64,000 bases of DNA from Chrysoporthe austroafricana (GCA_001051155.2 JYIP02000007.1:2730342-2794341), one strand, 5' to 3'. Shown: positions 32,006 through 44,138, counted from the stretch's first letter. Translations and numbers: made by a program. The notes: generated from the letters alone by a model not told the origin.

Positions 32006-34626
32006 GCATAGCTTGTTCGAACGCGGCGCGGAAGAGGGACGTGACAGGCATTAGGCCCAGTGCGGAACGCGGAGCGAATTTCTTCCGCAGCCCCACAAGC
32101 CCCACAAGCCCAGCCACTTTTATCTGTGCAGCATGCCTGTTCATGCAGGATCACGGTTTCTGCTGGCCAAAACAATAGCCAGCTGTGCAGAGAAATGCAG
32201 CGAAGTGCTGGAAGGGAGAAGGGGACAACCGACAGGAGCAGCAGGTAGATTGGCAAATATTTAGTTCACCTCTGTGCATGCCTGCGCACGCCCCACACAC
32301 ACAGGTGGAAGAGGGGACGATGGCTTCAGCTTCTCGACAAAGCTGTGCTTGGCCGGCCTCAGGACACTTGGAGACACTGACACTTGGGGACAGTCGAGGA
32401 GTATCTGGGGACAGTCGTGAAGCACTGGGACGCGACCAACGCCATCTCAGCACGCCTGGCGACACTTGGCGACGCCTGGGCACAAGCCTAGGCACAAGCA
32501 AGGGACACCTACAGGGCACCTGGGCGGGTGTGTCCAGGCGTCCCCAGGCCCTCCCCGCACCTCCCTAAGCCCCCCAAGCCCCTGAATGCATGGTCCCTAG
32601 TGGTCCCGGCACAGGAATCGCCCAGAGCAGCACACAGAGAGAGCGGGGTTGACAGAGAGGCAGCTGCACTCTACACACAGAGAGAGCGGGGTTGACACAG
32701 AGGCAGACGCGTGAACTTGAACTTGACACAAATGACGTGTCCATCACCAAACCACCCACGCATCCACCCAGCAGCACACGTCGCCTCTGCCGTTGCGCTG
32801 CGGTCCGGCGGTGGCGGCGGCGACGTGGATGGCATCTGCCCGTATACCTCCCCCGGATGTCATCTCCTCTGGAGACGGATGGGGTCGGTGTCGTTGTCGT
32901 CGTCGTCGTCCCCGGCCGTGCCCGTGGCTCCACGTTGATCAGCCTCGAGCCCTTCAGCCACGTCCAGACCCTGCCCTTCCCCATCCCCTTCCCCCCCTAG
33001 CCTTCTGGTGTGATGAGAACATCAGGACGGCTTTGAGTGGTAGTCTGGCAGTGCTGTGCTATCTTGCCTTCGGTCCAGGTGAGTGTGTCCTCTCCCCACG
33101 GGTCTCAGCTGGCCGGGGAGCGGCAGGAGACGGCAATATGTCCTGACGCGTGCCGCCTCCTCAGGCCCATCGTCCGGATGCTGCCCTCTGTCGGAAGATG
33201 CGTTCTGTTGAGCAGAACACACCCCCGTTCCCCCCCTCCCGCGGGAGGCGGTCGGCTGAAGGATGCACTCCTGCGAGCACGAAGCACACACAACGTTTTG
33301 TAAGTCCCGTCCGTCGAGAGGAGTCGTGTAAACGCAGCTGACAAGAGGACGTGCACCTCCAGACACTCCAAGTGGTCCCCCAAGCGCTGCCCCCGCCCCC
33401 CACCCAAGCACTCCAAACACACATGGCACACATGGGACATAAGACACGTCTCCGGGACCTCAAAGTACGACGCCTCGCACAGACCGGGGACGTGGCAGGT
33501 TCCGCGGCGTCTTGCGGTGCAGTGCAGCCTTGGTTTCGGTCCAGGTAAGTATATCGTCTCTCTCTCCGCGGATTCCAGCTGGTCGGGGGCGGCAGGAGAC
33601 TCCAGGCGCTCCAGGCACTCCCAGCACCCTCCAGCACTCCGGGCACACATAGCGCATCCGCGAGCCCTCAAGGTACGATGCCTTGCACGATGCCTTGCAC
33701 GATGCCTTGCGTGTAAGTTTCGTTGGTCAAGAACTGCCGTCGTCCATGCGTAAAGGCAGTCGGCTGAAAGACACGCACCTCCAGGTACGAGATACGCCGT
33801 TCAAGCATGTCGTCTCAAAGCCTTCGTCCGACTTGTCGTCGTCCTCCTCCTCGACACCCTCCTCGACCTCCTCGACTGCCTCCTCCCCGATGTCCTCTCC
33901 CTCGTCGACCTTCTCCTCGACCTCCTCGTCCTCGACCTCCTCGTCCAGGTTACATTCGCGTGTGCACACAAGCAGTCTGTGGAGGGCCGCTGCTTGGGAG
34001 AACAAAAGTGCGTTAGAGCTTTGGTGAGTGTTGCCAAGCGTGTTTCGTCTTCTCCCGTCGTCTCCAGTCGGTCTTGGCTCTGTTTCAAACGTCGCTAAAG
34101 CGTCTCCAGTTTATCCCCGAGTCGCCCTTGTCGTCTGGGATTGTTCTCAACCGCCCCGCGATCTCCCCATGCCGTTCTCGGGCCTTTTCAGATTGTCTCC
34201 CTTGTCGACCTCCTCGACCTCCTCGACCTTCTCCTCCCCTTCGACCTCCTCCTCGACCTTCTCCTCGACCTCCTCTCCCTCGCTGACCAGGTTTCATTCG
34301 CGTGCGTATACAAGTTGTCTCTGGGGGCCGTTGGTTGGGGGGATAAAAGTGCCTTGGAGCTTTGGGACGCGTTCTCGGGCCGTGCGTGGGTGGCAGCGGG
34401 TGCGTGTGCGGGCAGGTGCCCTCCAACCATCCCTGCCCAGGATTAGGGAATGGCACCGGACCCTGTCATCGATCGGGTCGTCTCGAGGAAAAGCCCAACA
34501 AGCGGCACATGCCGTTCATTGACCTGCCATCAGATCTAGCTCGAGATTAATGTGCAGTAATCAGTACTTGAAGGATTGCATCGATCTAGCCATTGGCTGT
34601 TTCTAGTTTGGACGTTACTAGTCCAT
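32006..34626. other. duplicated non-coding spacer
   Basis: Long frames here are low complexity. Visible duplications: about 33060-33125 with 33530-33595 (TTCGGTCCAGGT(G/A)AGT to GGCAGGAGAC), and about 33945-34025 with 34285-34365 (ATTCGCGTG to TTxGAGCTTTGG). CTCGACCTCCTCGACC-type runs lie at 33840-33950 and 34200-34280. I see no gene. Confidence 0.6.
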
Positions 34627-36288
34627 CTACTTGTCTAGAGTGACCGATTTCAGACCTTTGACTGCATCTCCGGCTGTGCTCTTCCTTTCTTCACTTAGCA
34701 TCCTGCGTACGACGCTCTCGATGCTCTGTTCAGACTCGGCTAGCTGGCTTCGCATCGTCTCTACCTGCCCCAGCCAGCGGCGCATCCGGCCCTGGGCCCG
34801 TGCCCGAGCGTCAAAGGGGCCTTTCCCGTGGATATCGGCGATAAGCCACCCCTGGCCCTTGTCCGGGAGGGAACATTTCCCCATTACCCAGAGCATGGTA
34901 ACGCCGAGAGCAAAAATATCCCCCGGAGCGCCCCGTACATTATCGTCTATATATTCCGGTGCCAAATACCAAGGCGTGCCGCCATTATGCATTTCTGTTA
35001 CGCCTCCCCCCATGCCAAAGTCGATAATAACCGTACCACGGGATTTGTGGTAGACAATATTTGAGGGTTTAATGTCGTTATGAGCGAAGCCAGAATTATG
35101 TATGGATTGCAAAGCATTTGCAATATCTGAGAGGATTGTAAAAGCGGCCCTGGAACAATTGCACATATCCGACCCGTCAATATACTGGTCGAGGCTTGGC
35201 GAATCGATGAATTCTAGATGCAGGCTAAGAGTCCGGGCATCCGAGCTGAATAAGGTTACAATATTTCGCTAAATATCGCGAAATCCCAGTTATTAGCATG
35301 CTGCCGCTTTTATAGGATATTTATTTGGTACTTATTTTACCTGTTCTCCGACGCCCTGGTGGGCTTTAACCTCACGTTGCCATTGCTTGAGCGCGCTCTG
35401 GGCGCCGTACCCAAGCTTGATAGTTTTAGTTACGACGACCTGGCCCGGCCGCAAGGAAATCTCGGCGGTATAGAGATTTGCAGACCCAGTTGAGGTCAGG
35501 AGTTTGTGGCGTGTTAGGCTGTAGCAATCGTTACGGCTCTGGCCTATCATCTGAACCGTCTCGCCGTCATTTATCTCGAGGAGGGGATGTGAAGCAGCGG
35601 GTGCCTGTACCTGACGACTGCCCTCAGGTGCCTGTACTTGACGACTGCCTTCGGGTGCCTTTTGCTTTTTGGACGACGGGTCGCCGGCCTGCCCCTGCGC
35701 CTGGGACCGTTTAGAGCCAGGGGCAGTGCTCTGAGTATCTGCCGTATTGGCAGCTGTCCAGAACCTGCGCGGCTGGAGGTACAGATCCAGCAGTTTGGTT
35801 GGAGACGCAGAGACATCCTTTGTCGACGGGCTGAGGACGGTCCAGATGCCAGGCTCAAGGTGGACAGACCGGGTCGCGAGCATCTGAAGCGGCGCGCTAG
35901 CAGATTGGGCCCGCTCGAATGTTAGCATCCCCTCGCTGGATATGTTATGTGCAGTAACAACATCCCGCGAAGGATCAAAGTATAAGCGCATATGGACCGG
36001 CGCCATATTATCCAGGAATGCAGGCATCTTGATGTCGCAGCCAGCGGAGTCTATAGACTGAGAGATAGCCAGAATATCGTGGTCCAGACGCGTCGCTCGG
36101 GCGCCGTCCGGATAGGTGGCTACCGATACGGAGTGATTGAGAAGATGACATCTTACAAACACGCGTACAAGTGCCAGGTCGGTAGGGGACGATGCGGGTT
36201 CGCCCGAAAGAGAGGATACAAGCTCTTCCAGGTCCGCCCCTGGCTGGCTCACGTCCGAAAAGGGTTGGGTGCTCTGGGTTGACGCCAT
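34627..36288 (-). CDS. protein kinase with novel N-terminal region, two exons
   Basis: Exons 36288-35341 (316 codons) and 35268-34627 join across a 72-nt intron (35340-35269) to give 529 aa. The kinase domain covers roughly residues 260-500: VVTKTIK with a lysine at 288/291, a helix-C glutamate near 306, HNDIKPSN at 379-386, DFG at 399-401 and APE at 419-421. HRD is replaced by HND, so this is a non-RD kinase, though the catalytic Asp and Lys remain. Residues 1-220 hold a beta-rich region (HMRLYFDPSRDVVTAHNISS) that might be FHA-like, then a basic linker (GSKRSQ, SKKQK) with a duplicated EGSRQVQAP. The region is intact, unlike the FHA-kinase relics at 18-19.6 kb. Substrate unknown. Confidence 0.8.
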
Positions 36289-36362
36289 GACGTAGAAAGA
36301 CGGGTAGAAAGACGGGTAAGAAGGGTAAGACGGGTTGTTAAGCAAAGGGGCATACAGGTCAG

Positions 36363-36480
36363 CGTGGGTAGCTAAAAGTTCAACGTGGGTAGCTAAAAGT
36401 TCAACGTGGGTAGAAAAAGTGGGCCCGGAACGAAACCCACTTAACTCGCCGTGGGTAGAACGTAAGACCCACATACCTCA
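36363..36480 (+). repeat. 22-bp minisatellite upstream of the kinase
   Basis: Repeats of GTGGGTAGCTAAAAGTTCAAC lie about 75-190 bp upstream of the kinase start codon at 36288. Confidence 0.75.
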
Positions 36481-36520
36481 GCGTGGGTAGAGCGCTAATT
36501 TCGGCTTAGCGCTATAATTC

Positions 36521-36577
36521 CTCAGGGTTAGGGTCTTAACCCTCAGCCCTAACCCTGAGAAAAAGAGCCCTAACCCT
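36521..36577. repeat. telomere-like inverted repeat
   Basis: CTCAGGGTTAGGG (36521-36533) and its exact inverse CCCTAACCCTGAG (36547-36559) flank 13 bp that include TTAACCCTCAG. A further CCCTAACCCT lies at 36568-36577. The hexamer is the standard fungal telomere repeat, here inside a chromosome and in opposite orientations. Confidence 0.8.
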
Positions 36578-37600
36578 GAAATTCAAAATTCTAAGCATAT
36601 GTGAGCTATATGCATAGTATATGGAAAGAGAAGTAATTAATATTAAAATAAATAATATATATATATATCATAATTCTCTATTATAATATTCCGATTATAT
36701 TAATATTTTCCAGAATTTATAATATATATATATATATTATATGATATTTGCTTTAGTATCAAGTATTATCCTTTGCATATGCTCTACATATGCTTTGACC
36801 TGTAACCCCCAAGCAAAGCTAGGGAAGCAAGGAGCCCCCGGGATGTGGACAGGCCTGGCAATGGCACAGGAGAGGCCTGTGGGAGGTGTGGGGAGGCATG
36901 GGAGGCGTGGGGGGGGGCTGGGAGGCGTGGGGGGGGCTGGCACAGGCACAGGGGAGGCGCTGGCCACAGGCGCACCCAGGCATGGAGAGGGCACAGAGGA
37001 CGCCTGTGGGACACCTGGACGCCTGGCAGACGCTAGCGACAGGCCTGGAGAGGCTATAGGGTGTCTGCCCAGAGCCCCCGGAGGCGCTGGGTGGATGCCG
37101 CCCAACGACCCCAGACAGAGAGGTCCGTGCCGCCACCACCAAGTCCCACGCCTTACGAACATGCCCATGCCCGTACAAACCAAGTGCAGTGCCGGAGCCA
37201 GCGTGCTCGACTTCGGTTCTCACCGGTTCAGATCTACCAGAGGACCGACCTGGCTGCAGGCCCGTCGACCTGGGCAGCGCGGCAGCACCCTCATTCACGA
37301 CCAGCACTCACCAAATGCGACCCCCCCCCGGCGCGTGACGAAGGCGTCCCCCTACCAGCCTGACATCTGCTGTCCCTGCGAGCTTGCCCCCCCGCCGTCC
37401 CAATGGCCGCCACCGCGCCCCCAAACCCCCGAGCTGCAGTGTCGCGGCGGGGTAGAGACCCCTCTGTGCTGAGTCTGGCGACGCCGGCGATGGCGTCGTT
37501 GTTCATGCGGTGCGGGAGGCTGAACGCCTCGGGTCCCCAGTCCCGCGGGACCCTCAGGATGAACGGGGCGGCCGCGAACTACAAGACTACGACACCCCTG
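36578..37600. other. AT-rich then GC-rich spacer
   Basis: About 36590-36760 is AT-rich with TATATA runs. From 36800 the sequence is GC-rich with GGAGGCGTGGGGGG-type repeats. No gene seen. Confidence 0.55.
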
Positions 37601-37611
37601 CCCCCCGGGCG

Positions 37612-37930
37612 TTTCAAGAGCTGGCCGACAGGCATATCTGGGGGGAGCGTGGCTCACCCCTGCTGGGCGCAGAGGAAGAGACAGGCTCCGTGGAGCGGGT
37701 CGAGGGGATCTGGGACACCGCCGGGCTTACGGGGGCGAGGATCTTCGAATCCCCCCCCCTTCCTCGGGCGTTCAAAAGCTGGTCAATAAACATATCTTGG
37801 GGGCAAGCATATCTGGGAGGAGAGCGGCCCGCTGTTGCTGGGCGTAAATGAAGAGACCGGCACCGTGGAGCGGGTCGAGGAGTTTCGGGACGCCGCCGGG
37901 CCCACGGTCGCGAGGATCTTCGAGACCCGC
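37612..37930 (+). repeat. direct duplication with shared reading frame
   Basis: Two copies (about 37612-37745 and 37797-37925) encode HIWGERGSPLLGAEEETGSV and its variant LLLGVNEETGTVERVEEFRD. The same frame is conserved, so this was once part of a protein, but the copies are not in frame with each other and no full gene can be read. I do not recognise the family. Confidence 0.5.
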
Positions 37931-38209
37931 CCGTGCCGCCTCCCCCCAGGTACCCCTAGCCTCCAGCAGGACGGCGGCGACGATATCCCTTGGCCTACTA
38001 GGCGCTCTGCTATACAATCCTGAATCTTGCCACCTCGAAGTCCCCCCCTCCCCCACCCCCCAAAGCCCCCTGGTCGACCTGAAAACCGCCCAAGAGCTCG
38101 GCGCGGCCGACCACCCCGACGTGCGGCTCTGCCCCACAGCCGACGCAAGAAAACCTGTCGTTCACCTTCTTCCCTGCCTGACCTCGCAGGAACACTACTA
38201 CATCCCGCT

Positions 38210-38450
38210 GGGAAAGGACTGGCTGGAAGAGAGGTTGGCCCTCCGGCCGGCGGACTGCAGCAGCTGATGTTCGACGAGGGCGGGCAACGGACGCGGTCGA
38301 GCGCCGGTGCTCTCGTCTTCCCGGCGGCGGTCAGCAAGAGGGGGAAAGCCGTCGTGCACGTCTACTGCACTGCTACGACCCGCTGGTAGAGGGCTGGAAG
38401 AAAGATTGGCGCTGCAGCCGGCGGGCTTGCTGCAGCTGCTGTGCGGCGAG
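38210..38450 (+). repeat. duplicated fragment of an unknown protein
   Basis: GGCTGGAAGAxAGxTTGGC followed by a CTGCAGCAGCTG segment occurs at about 38221 and 38392, and inverted at about 42130-42240. Each reads roughly LEERLAL then a Cys/Ser-rich stretch. It marks a dispersed remnant, not a gene. Confidence 0.45.
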
Positions 38451-39149
38451 GGCGCCTTTTCCAAGATTTCGGCGCATCTGGCAGAGAGAGTCCATCCGTG
38501 CAGCGGAAGCGACGCGGGTCTCTCCGTAAGACGTCCGTCCCTCTCCTCTTCAATGCGGTCTGTTCTATCTGGTCTGACGATGGATCGCTTCAGAGGTTGG
38601 ACAGCAGCTCCCGACAGCCAGCGCGGCAGCAGCACACGGTCGACATACCCGCCGACCGAAAGCAGGCCGACCAGCTCTCCCGTTCCACAGCGCGCCCCGC
38701 GGCCTTAGTGCGGCTAGCCGGGGCTTAGAGGCGTGGGAGCGTTGCGGTTCTAGCTAGGGTGGACATCGTGCGTATGTGGAACATGGAGGCGGCGGCGGCG
38801 GCGGCGGAGGAGGGGGAGGTGTGGGAAAGAAAAGATCCCCGAACACAACAGCAGTGGCGACAACCTCTTTCTTGTCTCAAGAAGGGTTTCGACACAGGCA
38901 TCCAGGCTCTGAACGCCCCCAATGTAAAGAAGCTGGTAGTTCAATAGATACATACATGCACCGCTTGCCACATCTAGACTATCTACATGGATCTTGCAAT
39001 CATCTCCTTCGGTACTTGACAAGATGGCTGCCATACGGGTTATAAAACTTTCTTGGTATTCTTGTAGTGGCTGCCATGCAGCCTGTAAAACTTTCTTGGT
39101 CGTCCCGTGGTAGCTGCCGTGCAGCCACCACGGCCCCAAATGCTTGAGA

Positions 39150-40870
39150 GATGACATCGTTTGCTACAGTGGTCTGCTGCTGAGGTGCCGTGGGTGAGGG
39201 AAGCGTGGCCCCGGGGGGCTAGAGGGCCCGAGGGCCCCCCAAGGGAACGGCGGTTTTGAAAGGCTCGAGAGACGACATCGTTAATCGTTAACTACAGCAG
39301 TCTGCTGCTGAGGTGCTGTGGATGGGGGAAACGAACCTGTCGTAGCTCCAGAGCGGAGCCTGGCCAGCCCAAGGCCTCCAGGGCCCGGGGGGGGGGGCTG
39401 GAGGGCCCCTAAGGGAAGGGCGGTAAACTTTCTTGGTCTTCCCCATGGTAGCTGACGGGCGGCCACCATAGCCTCAAAGGCTTGAGAGATGGCATCGCCA
39501 TGCCCGGAATTGCTTGGCGCGTGTCTTCCTGCTTGTCCGCCGGAAGGTTGTTAAAGGCGGCAGCCAAGTTGAAAACGATCCGATCAATGTTCGTAGCTGG
39601 CGGCGAAGGCGAGAAGATGGCTTCCGCCATGCGCAGCACCGCCGGGTGGAACGGTGCTAGGTGCACCCGTTTCCACCACTCCGGCCGTTCCTGAGTCTTC
39701 AGCATAAGGGCCACCGCCGCCAATGGGGCATGCCCGGGGGCCGGGCAGGCGGAAGGCTGTAGCCTGCCCACCCCGGGCCCCGCCAGGGTGGTTGACCTTT
39801 CCTGGCGGGCCTTCCGTTCCGGAAGGATGCCCTCCCTGTCTGTGGCGGTTACGGTGACCCCTATGCCCCTGGGGATGCCTCCGTTGCCTGGTGGAAGCAC
39901 CCCCAGGGCCGGCACGCCGTGATGAGAGGCGGCCTTGGCCGGTTCTTCGTCAGGAACGGCCGTTCCCGAACCTCGCCGCCACTGGTTAGGTGGCCGCGGG
40001 CTCGCGGCGATGCTGCGATCCGTATCGAAATGCACCAACAAACCATCGACCGCTTTCTGCGAAGTCTGATCAGACCCCGACTTTCAGCCCCCGTTCTCTG
40101 GGACTGATGCTCCCAAAAGTGTTCGCAGCATGCCCAGAATCGCTTGACGCGTGTCTTCCTGCTTATCCGCAGGAAAGTTTTGGTCGTCCCGTGGTAGCCG
40201 CCGTGCAGCCACCACGGCCCCAAATGCTTGAGAGATGACATCGTTAGCTACAGCACAGTCTGCTGCTGAGGTGCTATGGATGAGGGAAACGAACCTGCCG
40301 TGGCCCAAGGCCTCCAGGGCCCTGGGGGCTGGAGGGCCCCCCAAGGGAACGGCGGTTTTCAAAGGCTTGAGAGATGACATCGTTAGCTACAGCAGTCTGC
40401 TGCTGAGGTGCCATGGATGACGGAAACGAACCTGCCATGGCTCCAGAGAGGAGCCTGGGGGGCTCTGGGGTGGTGGGGCCACCCAAGGGAAGGGCGGTTT
40501 TTGCTTGAATGCTTGAGAGATGACATCGTTTGCTACATTGGTCTGCTTCTGAGGTGCCGTGGATGAGGCAAGCGAATCTGCCGTGGCCCTAGGGGGCTGG
40601 GGGCCCCCCGCAGACGGGTTATGAATCTTTCTTGGTCTTCCCGAGGTAGCTGACGGGCAGCCACCACAGCCCCAAAGGCTTGAGAGATGATATCGTTAGC
40701 CACAGTGGTCTGCTGCTGAGGTGACGGTGGATGAGGGAAGCGAACCTGCCGTGGCTCCGGAGCGGAGCCTGGTCGCCCCAAGGCCTCCAGGGCCCGGGGG
40801 GGCGGGGGCTGGAGGGCCCCCAAGGGAAGGGCGGTTTTGCTCCGAGGTTCGTCCCCATGGAAGTGCATCT
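39150..40870 (-). repeat. tandem array of exon-like units
   Basis: The segment CTTGAGAGATGACATCGTT(A/T)GCTACAG with CAGTCTGCTGCTGAGGTGC recurs at about 39150, 39270, 39487, 40235, 40373, 40520 and 40687, with CCCCAAGGGAAxGGCGGTTTT between. On the minus strand the units read as ANDVISQAF plus a Pro/Gly-rich stretch in more than one frame. It looks like local amplification of a piece of a gene. Confidence 0.6.
39409..40041 (-). CDS. hypothetical fragment inside the tandem array
   Basis: An open frame of 210 codons containing EWWKRVHLAPFHPAVLRMAE and RIVFNLAAAFNNLPADKQED. The latter recurs in a partial copy at about 40160 (PADKQEDTRQAI), so the frame was probably part of an amplified gene. No family recognised; likely not a complete gene. 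Confidence 0.35.
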   Translation of the reverse strand: MLVHFDTDRSIAASPRPPNQWRRGSGTAVPDEEPAKAASHHGVPALGVLPPGNGGIPRGIGVTVTATDREGILPERKARQERSTTLAGPGVGRLQPSACPAPGHAPLAAVALMLKTQERPEWWKRVHLAPFHPAVLRMAEAIFSPSPPATNIDRIVFNLAAAFNNLPADKQEDTRQAIPGMAMPSLKPLRLWWPPVSYHGEDQESLPPFP

Positions 40871-41329
40871 GCCGTGGTGGTGGTCTCGGTCTTGGGAGTA
40901 GGTTTGCGAGATTCTAAGCCTTCTGTATGTTGATCTTCCACTGCCCAGGCAGCTTCCACTGCCCACAGGCAGCTGGCGTCATGCCCGCCAGCGTAGAAGG
41001 GGTCAGAGCCCCGCTTCGACGGGTCAGCATTCGGCGGCATGTGGCACCGGGGGGGGGGGGAGACCTGGCGGCCATCGACGTACCGGAAGCTCGGGACGAG
41101 GCCTGACGGCGCTCAGCAGTAATGCCGGCAGCACTCTGCCCGTAGCGCTGCGGGGACGCAGAGCTGCCGCCGGTGGGATGTGGGATGTGGCGGTGGTGGT
41201 CCCAATCTTGGGAGTAGTCTTCCGGGTTCCCAAGCCCCCTTCCTGCATGTTGATGTGACCCCTGATCCGCGTTCTTGTTGCTTGCACGGGCAGCTTCCAC
41301 CGCTGGCACGCGTCCGGTGTCATCGAATT

Positions 41330-42660
41330 GCTGAACTAGGAAATAGTATTAGCATTTCATGTCGACTAGTAGACTTGGGGTAGCAGGGTTAAGCGTGCGT
41401 ACGGACAGACGAGGACACCAAACTAGGCATGACGAATTGTGCCTATAGCCTGGCCCGAGGAGACGGGGGCAGTAAAGACTTTACTTAAAGAAAGAAACGT
41501 TGCTAGACAGGCTTGTGAGTCTGTCGACGAAATAAGCCATGGCAAATTCACAGCATACAGATGGAAATTCGATATTTCGACGATGCCTCGCATCTGGTCA
41601 GACATGTATGAAAGAGAAGAAAACACGCTGGCCCTCTCCCTCCCGCGTGGAGGGAGGAGCTCTTAAGTAAGTCGAAGGTACTTAGAAAGAAGGAACCAGA
41701 AGGCAGAACTCGATGACAGGGGTCGGTTGCCATTCCTCCGTCTCTGTCAGGTTCTCTGGCCTGGGCAATCGCTCTGGAAAGGCCTGGAAAGGTCACTTTT
41801 TGGTGACAGCACTGCACAAAATACCAGTGGGCCCAGCTTCACCTTGATAGGACAGGAGGGACAGGACATGAGGGACAGGACAGGAGGGACAGGCTGGATT
41901 TGTTGGTAGATTAATGCATGTCAATATGGCGTGCCATTTGTACGTCCGTTCTGCGGTATCAGGTCAGGTTCTCCGTGGCCTATGCAATCGCTCTGGAAAG
42001 GTCGCGTTTTGGTGACAGCACTGCACGAAGTACCAGTGGGCATAGCTTCACCTTGATTAGATAGGAGGCTATATATATCCCCAAGTATAAGAGTATGTGA
42101 GAGCACTGTTGTGAGCAGGAAGCCAGCCCGGCCGCCCGCCCTCGCCGAGCACCAGCTACAGCAGTCCGCAGCCAGCAACACACGCTCGTACAGCGCTAGC
42201 CTTTCTTCTAGCCCTCTCTGCCAGCGGGCTGTAGTAGTGTAGTAGACGTCCGCGACCGCCGCTGGACTTGCGGTTTTTTTTTTTTGGAGCTGCTGCTGCT
42301 GCCACAGCCCGGGCGGCCGCGTCGAGGAGGCCTGGGGCGGCCGCGTCGAGGAGGCCTGTGGCGGCCATGTGCAATAAAGCTGCCATTTTGTTGTCACAGC
42401 AAAGTCCTTCAGTTCTTTATCGCAATCCGAAGAGTGGCTCAGCAGCCGCCCAGGCCCGCAACAACAGATCAAGCTGGCACGCGATCTTGTGGGAGCAAGC
42501 TTTCCCCTCTAGTCTAGAGGGTAAATTGTAGTTATTCTAGGACAAAAGATCTGGCATACAAACAGGCACAGAATGCCCCCTTTTAATACCTTTGCAACTA
42601 GCATCTTATCCGGCCGCCGGCCTTACATCCGGCTTTCGCACAGAAGACCACCACAGCCAA
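41330..42660. repeat. duplicated spacer
   Basis: About 41740-41850 and 41960-42065 are copies (GCAATCGCTCTGGAAAGG to TAGCTTCACCTTGAT(T)AG); GGACAGGA runs sit between. 42360-42530 is homologous to the promoter of the DUF7924 gene at 53632 (GCAATAAAGCTxCxATT, CAGCCGCCCAGGCC). Confidence 0.6.
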
Positions 42661-42666
42661 CCTATT

Positions 42667-43779
42667 ATAGGGGAGAACCGACAGCTGTTGTCGCCAACCT
42701 TTTCCATGCATCGCGCGATTTACAGGGTCGGGCCCGGCCCTGACCAGGTGAGTCGGCGCCCAGGCTCCGCGCCGGGTTGTCTACCGTCCTGCTAATGCAG
42801 ATACGGCAGGCCGCTGCATGCATGTCGCCGCATGCCCAAGACGCCTCGTCTACCTTCCGCTCTGGGCCTGTCCGGAACAGCATAAAGAGGAGACGCATCG
42901 AAGACTGGCTGGAAGACATCACTGCGTCCGAGAGACGGTGTCCGCTTGTCACGACCTCGTCTCGAAAGCCACTGCCGACCGACATGTCGGCATTCCAGGC
43001 GGAACCCGAGCATTCTGTACCTACTGGGTTCAGTGGATCACCGTTCAGCGGATCCCAGTTCAGTGGATCCCAGAACAAGCTTGTCGAGCTTTCACTCTAC
43101 CGCGAAAACAACCTGAACTCCAATCAGATCTGCTATCGCAACCCATACGAGGATCTTCCTGAACGCATTCGGCCGCTGGTACGAAAGATACTGCAAGGAG
43201 GGCGATCGTCTCCAGGCTCATCTCTCGACGGGCTTGAGAAAAATGCCGCCCTGGCCGCCCTGGAAGAGGGCGTTTCCGAAGACCAAGTCTTGTCCATCTT
43301 GAAGGCTTCCATCTTTCCGGCACAGGCGGCGGACGGCGTGCTAGCATTGTCCTGAAGTCAGCCCATGGCTAAGCGTACTGTTCCCGCTTCGAACGCAATG
43401 TTCGAAATTAGCAATCCGTGTCCTGCTCTTCTTTATGGATACAATCGGCGAACGGCATTCCCAGAAGATCGTTTTTAGAATTAGCTTTGGAGTTTGGGCT
43501 CGGAGTGTCACACGAATGATACTACGGATCTAATGTATCCCTTTTTCGCTGCCGAGCTCAAGGGCGGTTGCAACAGCAGCAGCCTGCATGCGGCGACAAA
43601 CCAGGTACTAGGGGCCAATGCATCTTGCATTCATGTGATAAACCGTCTCAAAGTGCGTTCCAGACCGGGGGCTATAATAGATAATACGATATTTAGCGCT
43701 ATTACGAATGGTACAGAAACAAGAATTTTGGTCTCGTGAGAAGAAGGTACAGGGTTCTTTACACAGAGAATTGGCCTCT

Positions 43780-43819
<40 letters not shown>

Positions 43820-43825
43820 TTTCTT

Positions 43826-43857
<32 letters not shown>

Positions 43858-43920
43858 TTCTTTTTGGTGGTGGCGGGGTGGGGGTCTTGGGGAGTGGNGT
43901 TTTTTTAACAGAAAGATTGG

Positions 43921-43959
<39 letters not shown>

Positions 43960-44138
43960 AAAAGCCTGAAGGCCATTCAAATTTCCGCCGATGTATTTGG
44001 AACATTTTGGACTGGGCCATGGGAGAACGTCTGGAACAGGTGCACAATGCCCTGGATGGTATCTACGAGGCCTACATAGACGCTCAGCCAGCCACGGGAA
44101 CGACGAGGGAGAACAAAGGAGAAGGAGGTTGGTGTTGA
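42667..44138 (+). pseudogene. DUF7924-like gene, copy 2, broken
   Basis: Parallel to the intact gene at 53632: GENRQ start region, WLEDIxASxRRCP, NLPERxRxLVRxILQ, YPFFAAELKGG, LHAATNQVLGANASC, FSAITNGTETRILVS and a WxxGERLEQ end. The start codon is ATA (42667-42669), and extra DNA lies near 42685-42850. In-frame stops are TGA 43353-43355, TAG 43476-43478, TAG 43482-43484 and TGA 43737-43739. A poly-T tract of about 180 bp interrupts it at 43781-43957. The E-x-K pair (ELK) is still readable, so inactivation came through stops and insertion and not through the active site. Confidence 0.8.
43781..43957. other. poly-T tract with an ambiguous base
   Basis: Long T-runs broken by GTTCTTTTTGGTGGTGGCGG and an N at 43898, inserted where copy 3 reads straight through (CTTTTCTTTTGCAAAGG). 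It could be a homopolymer insertion or an assembly or sequencing artefact; the N favours artefact. Confidence 0.6.

Noticed and set aside
36741..37472. A 243-codon + strand frame
   Set aside because: Gly/Arg/Pro-rich, overlaps equal-length frames on the other strand and is built from GGAGGCGTGGGG repeats.
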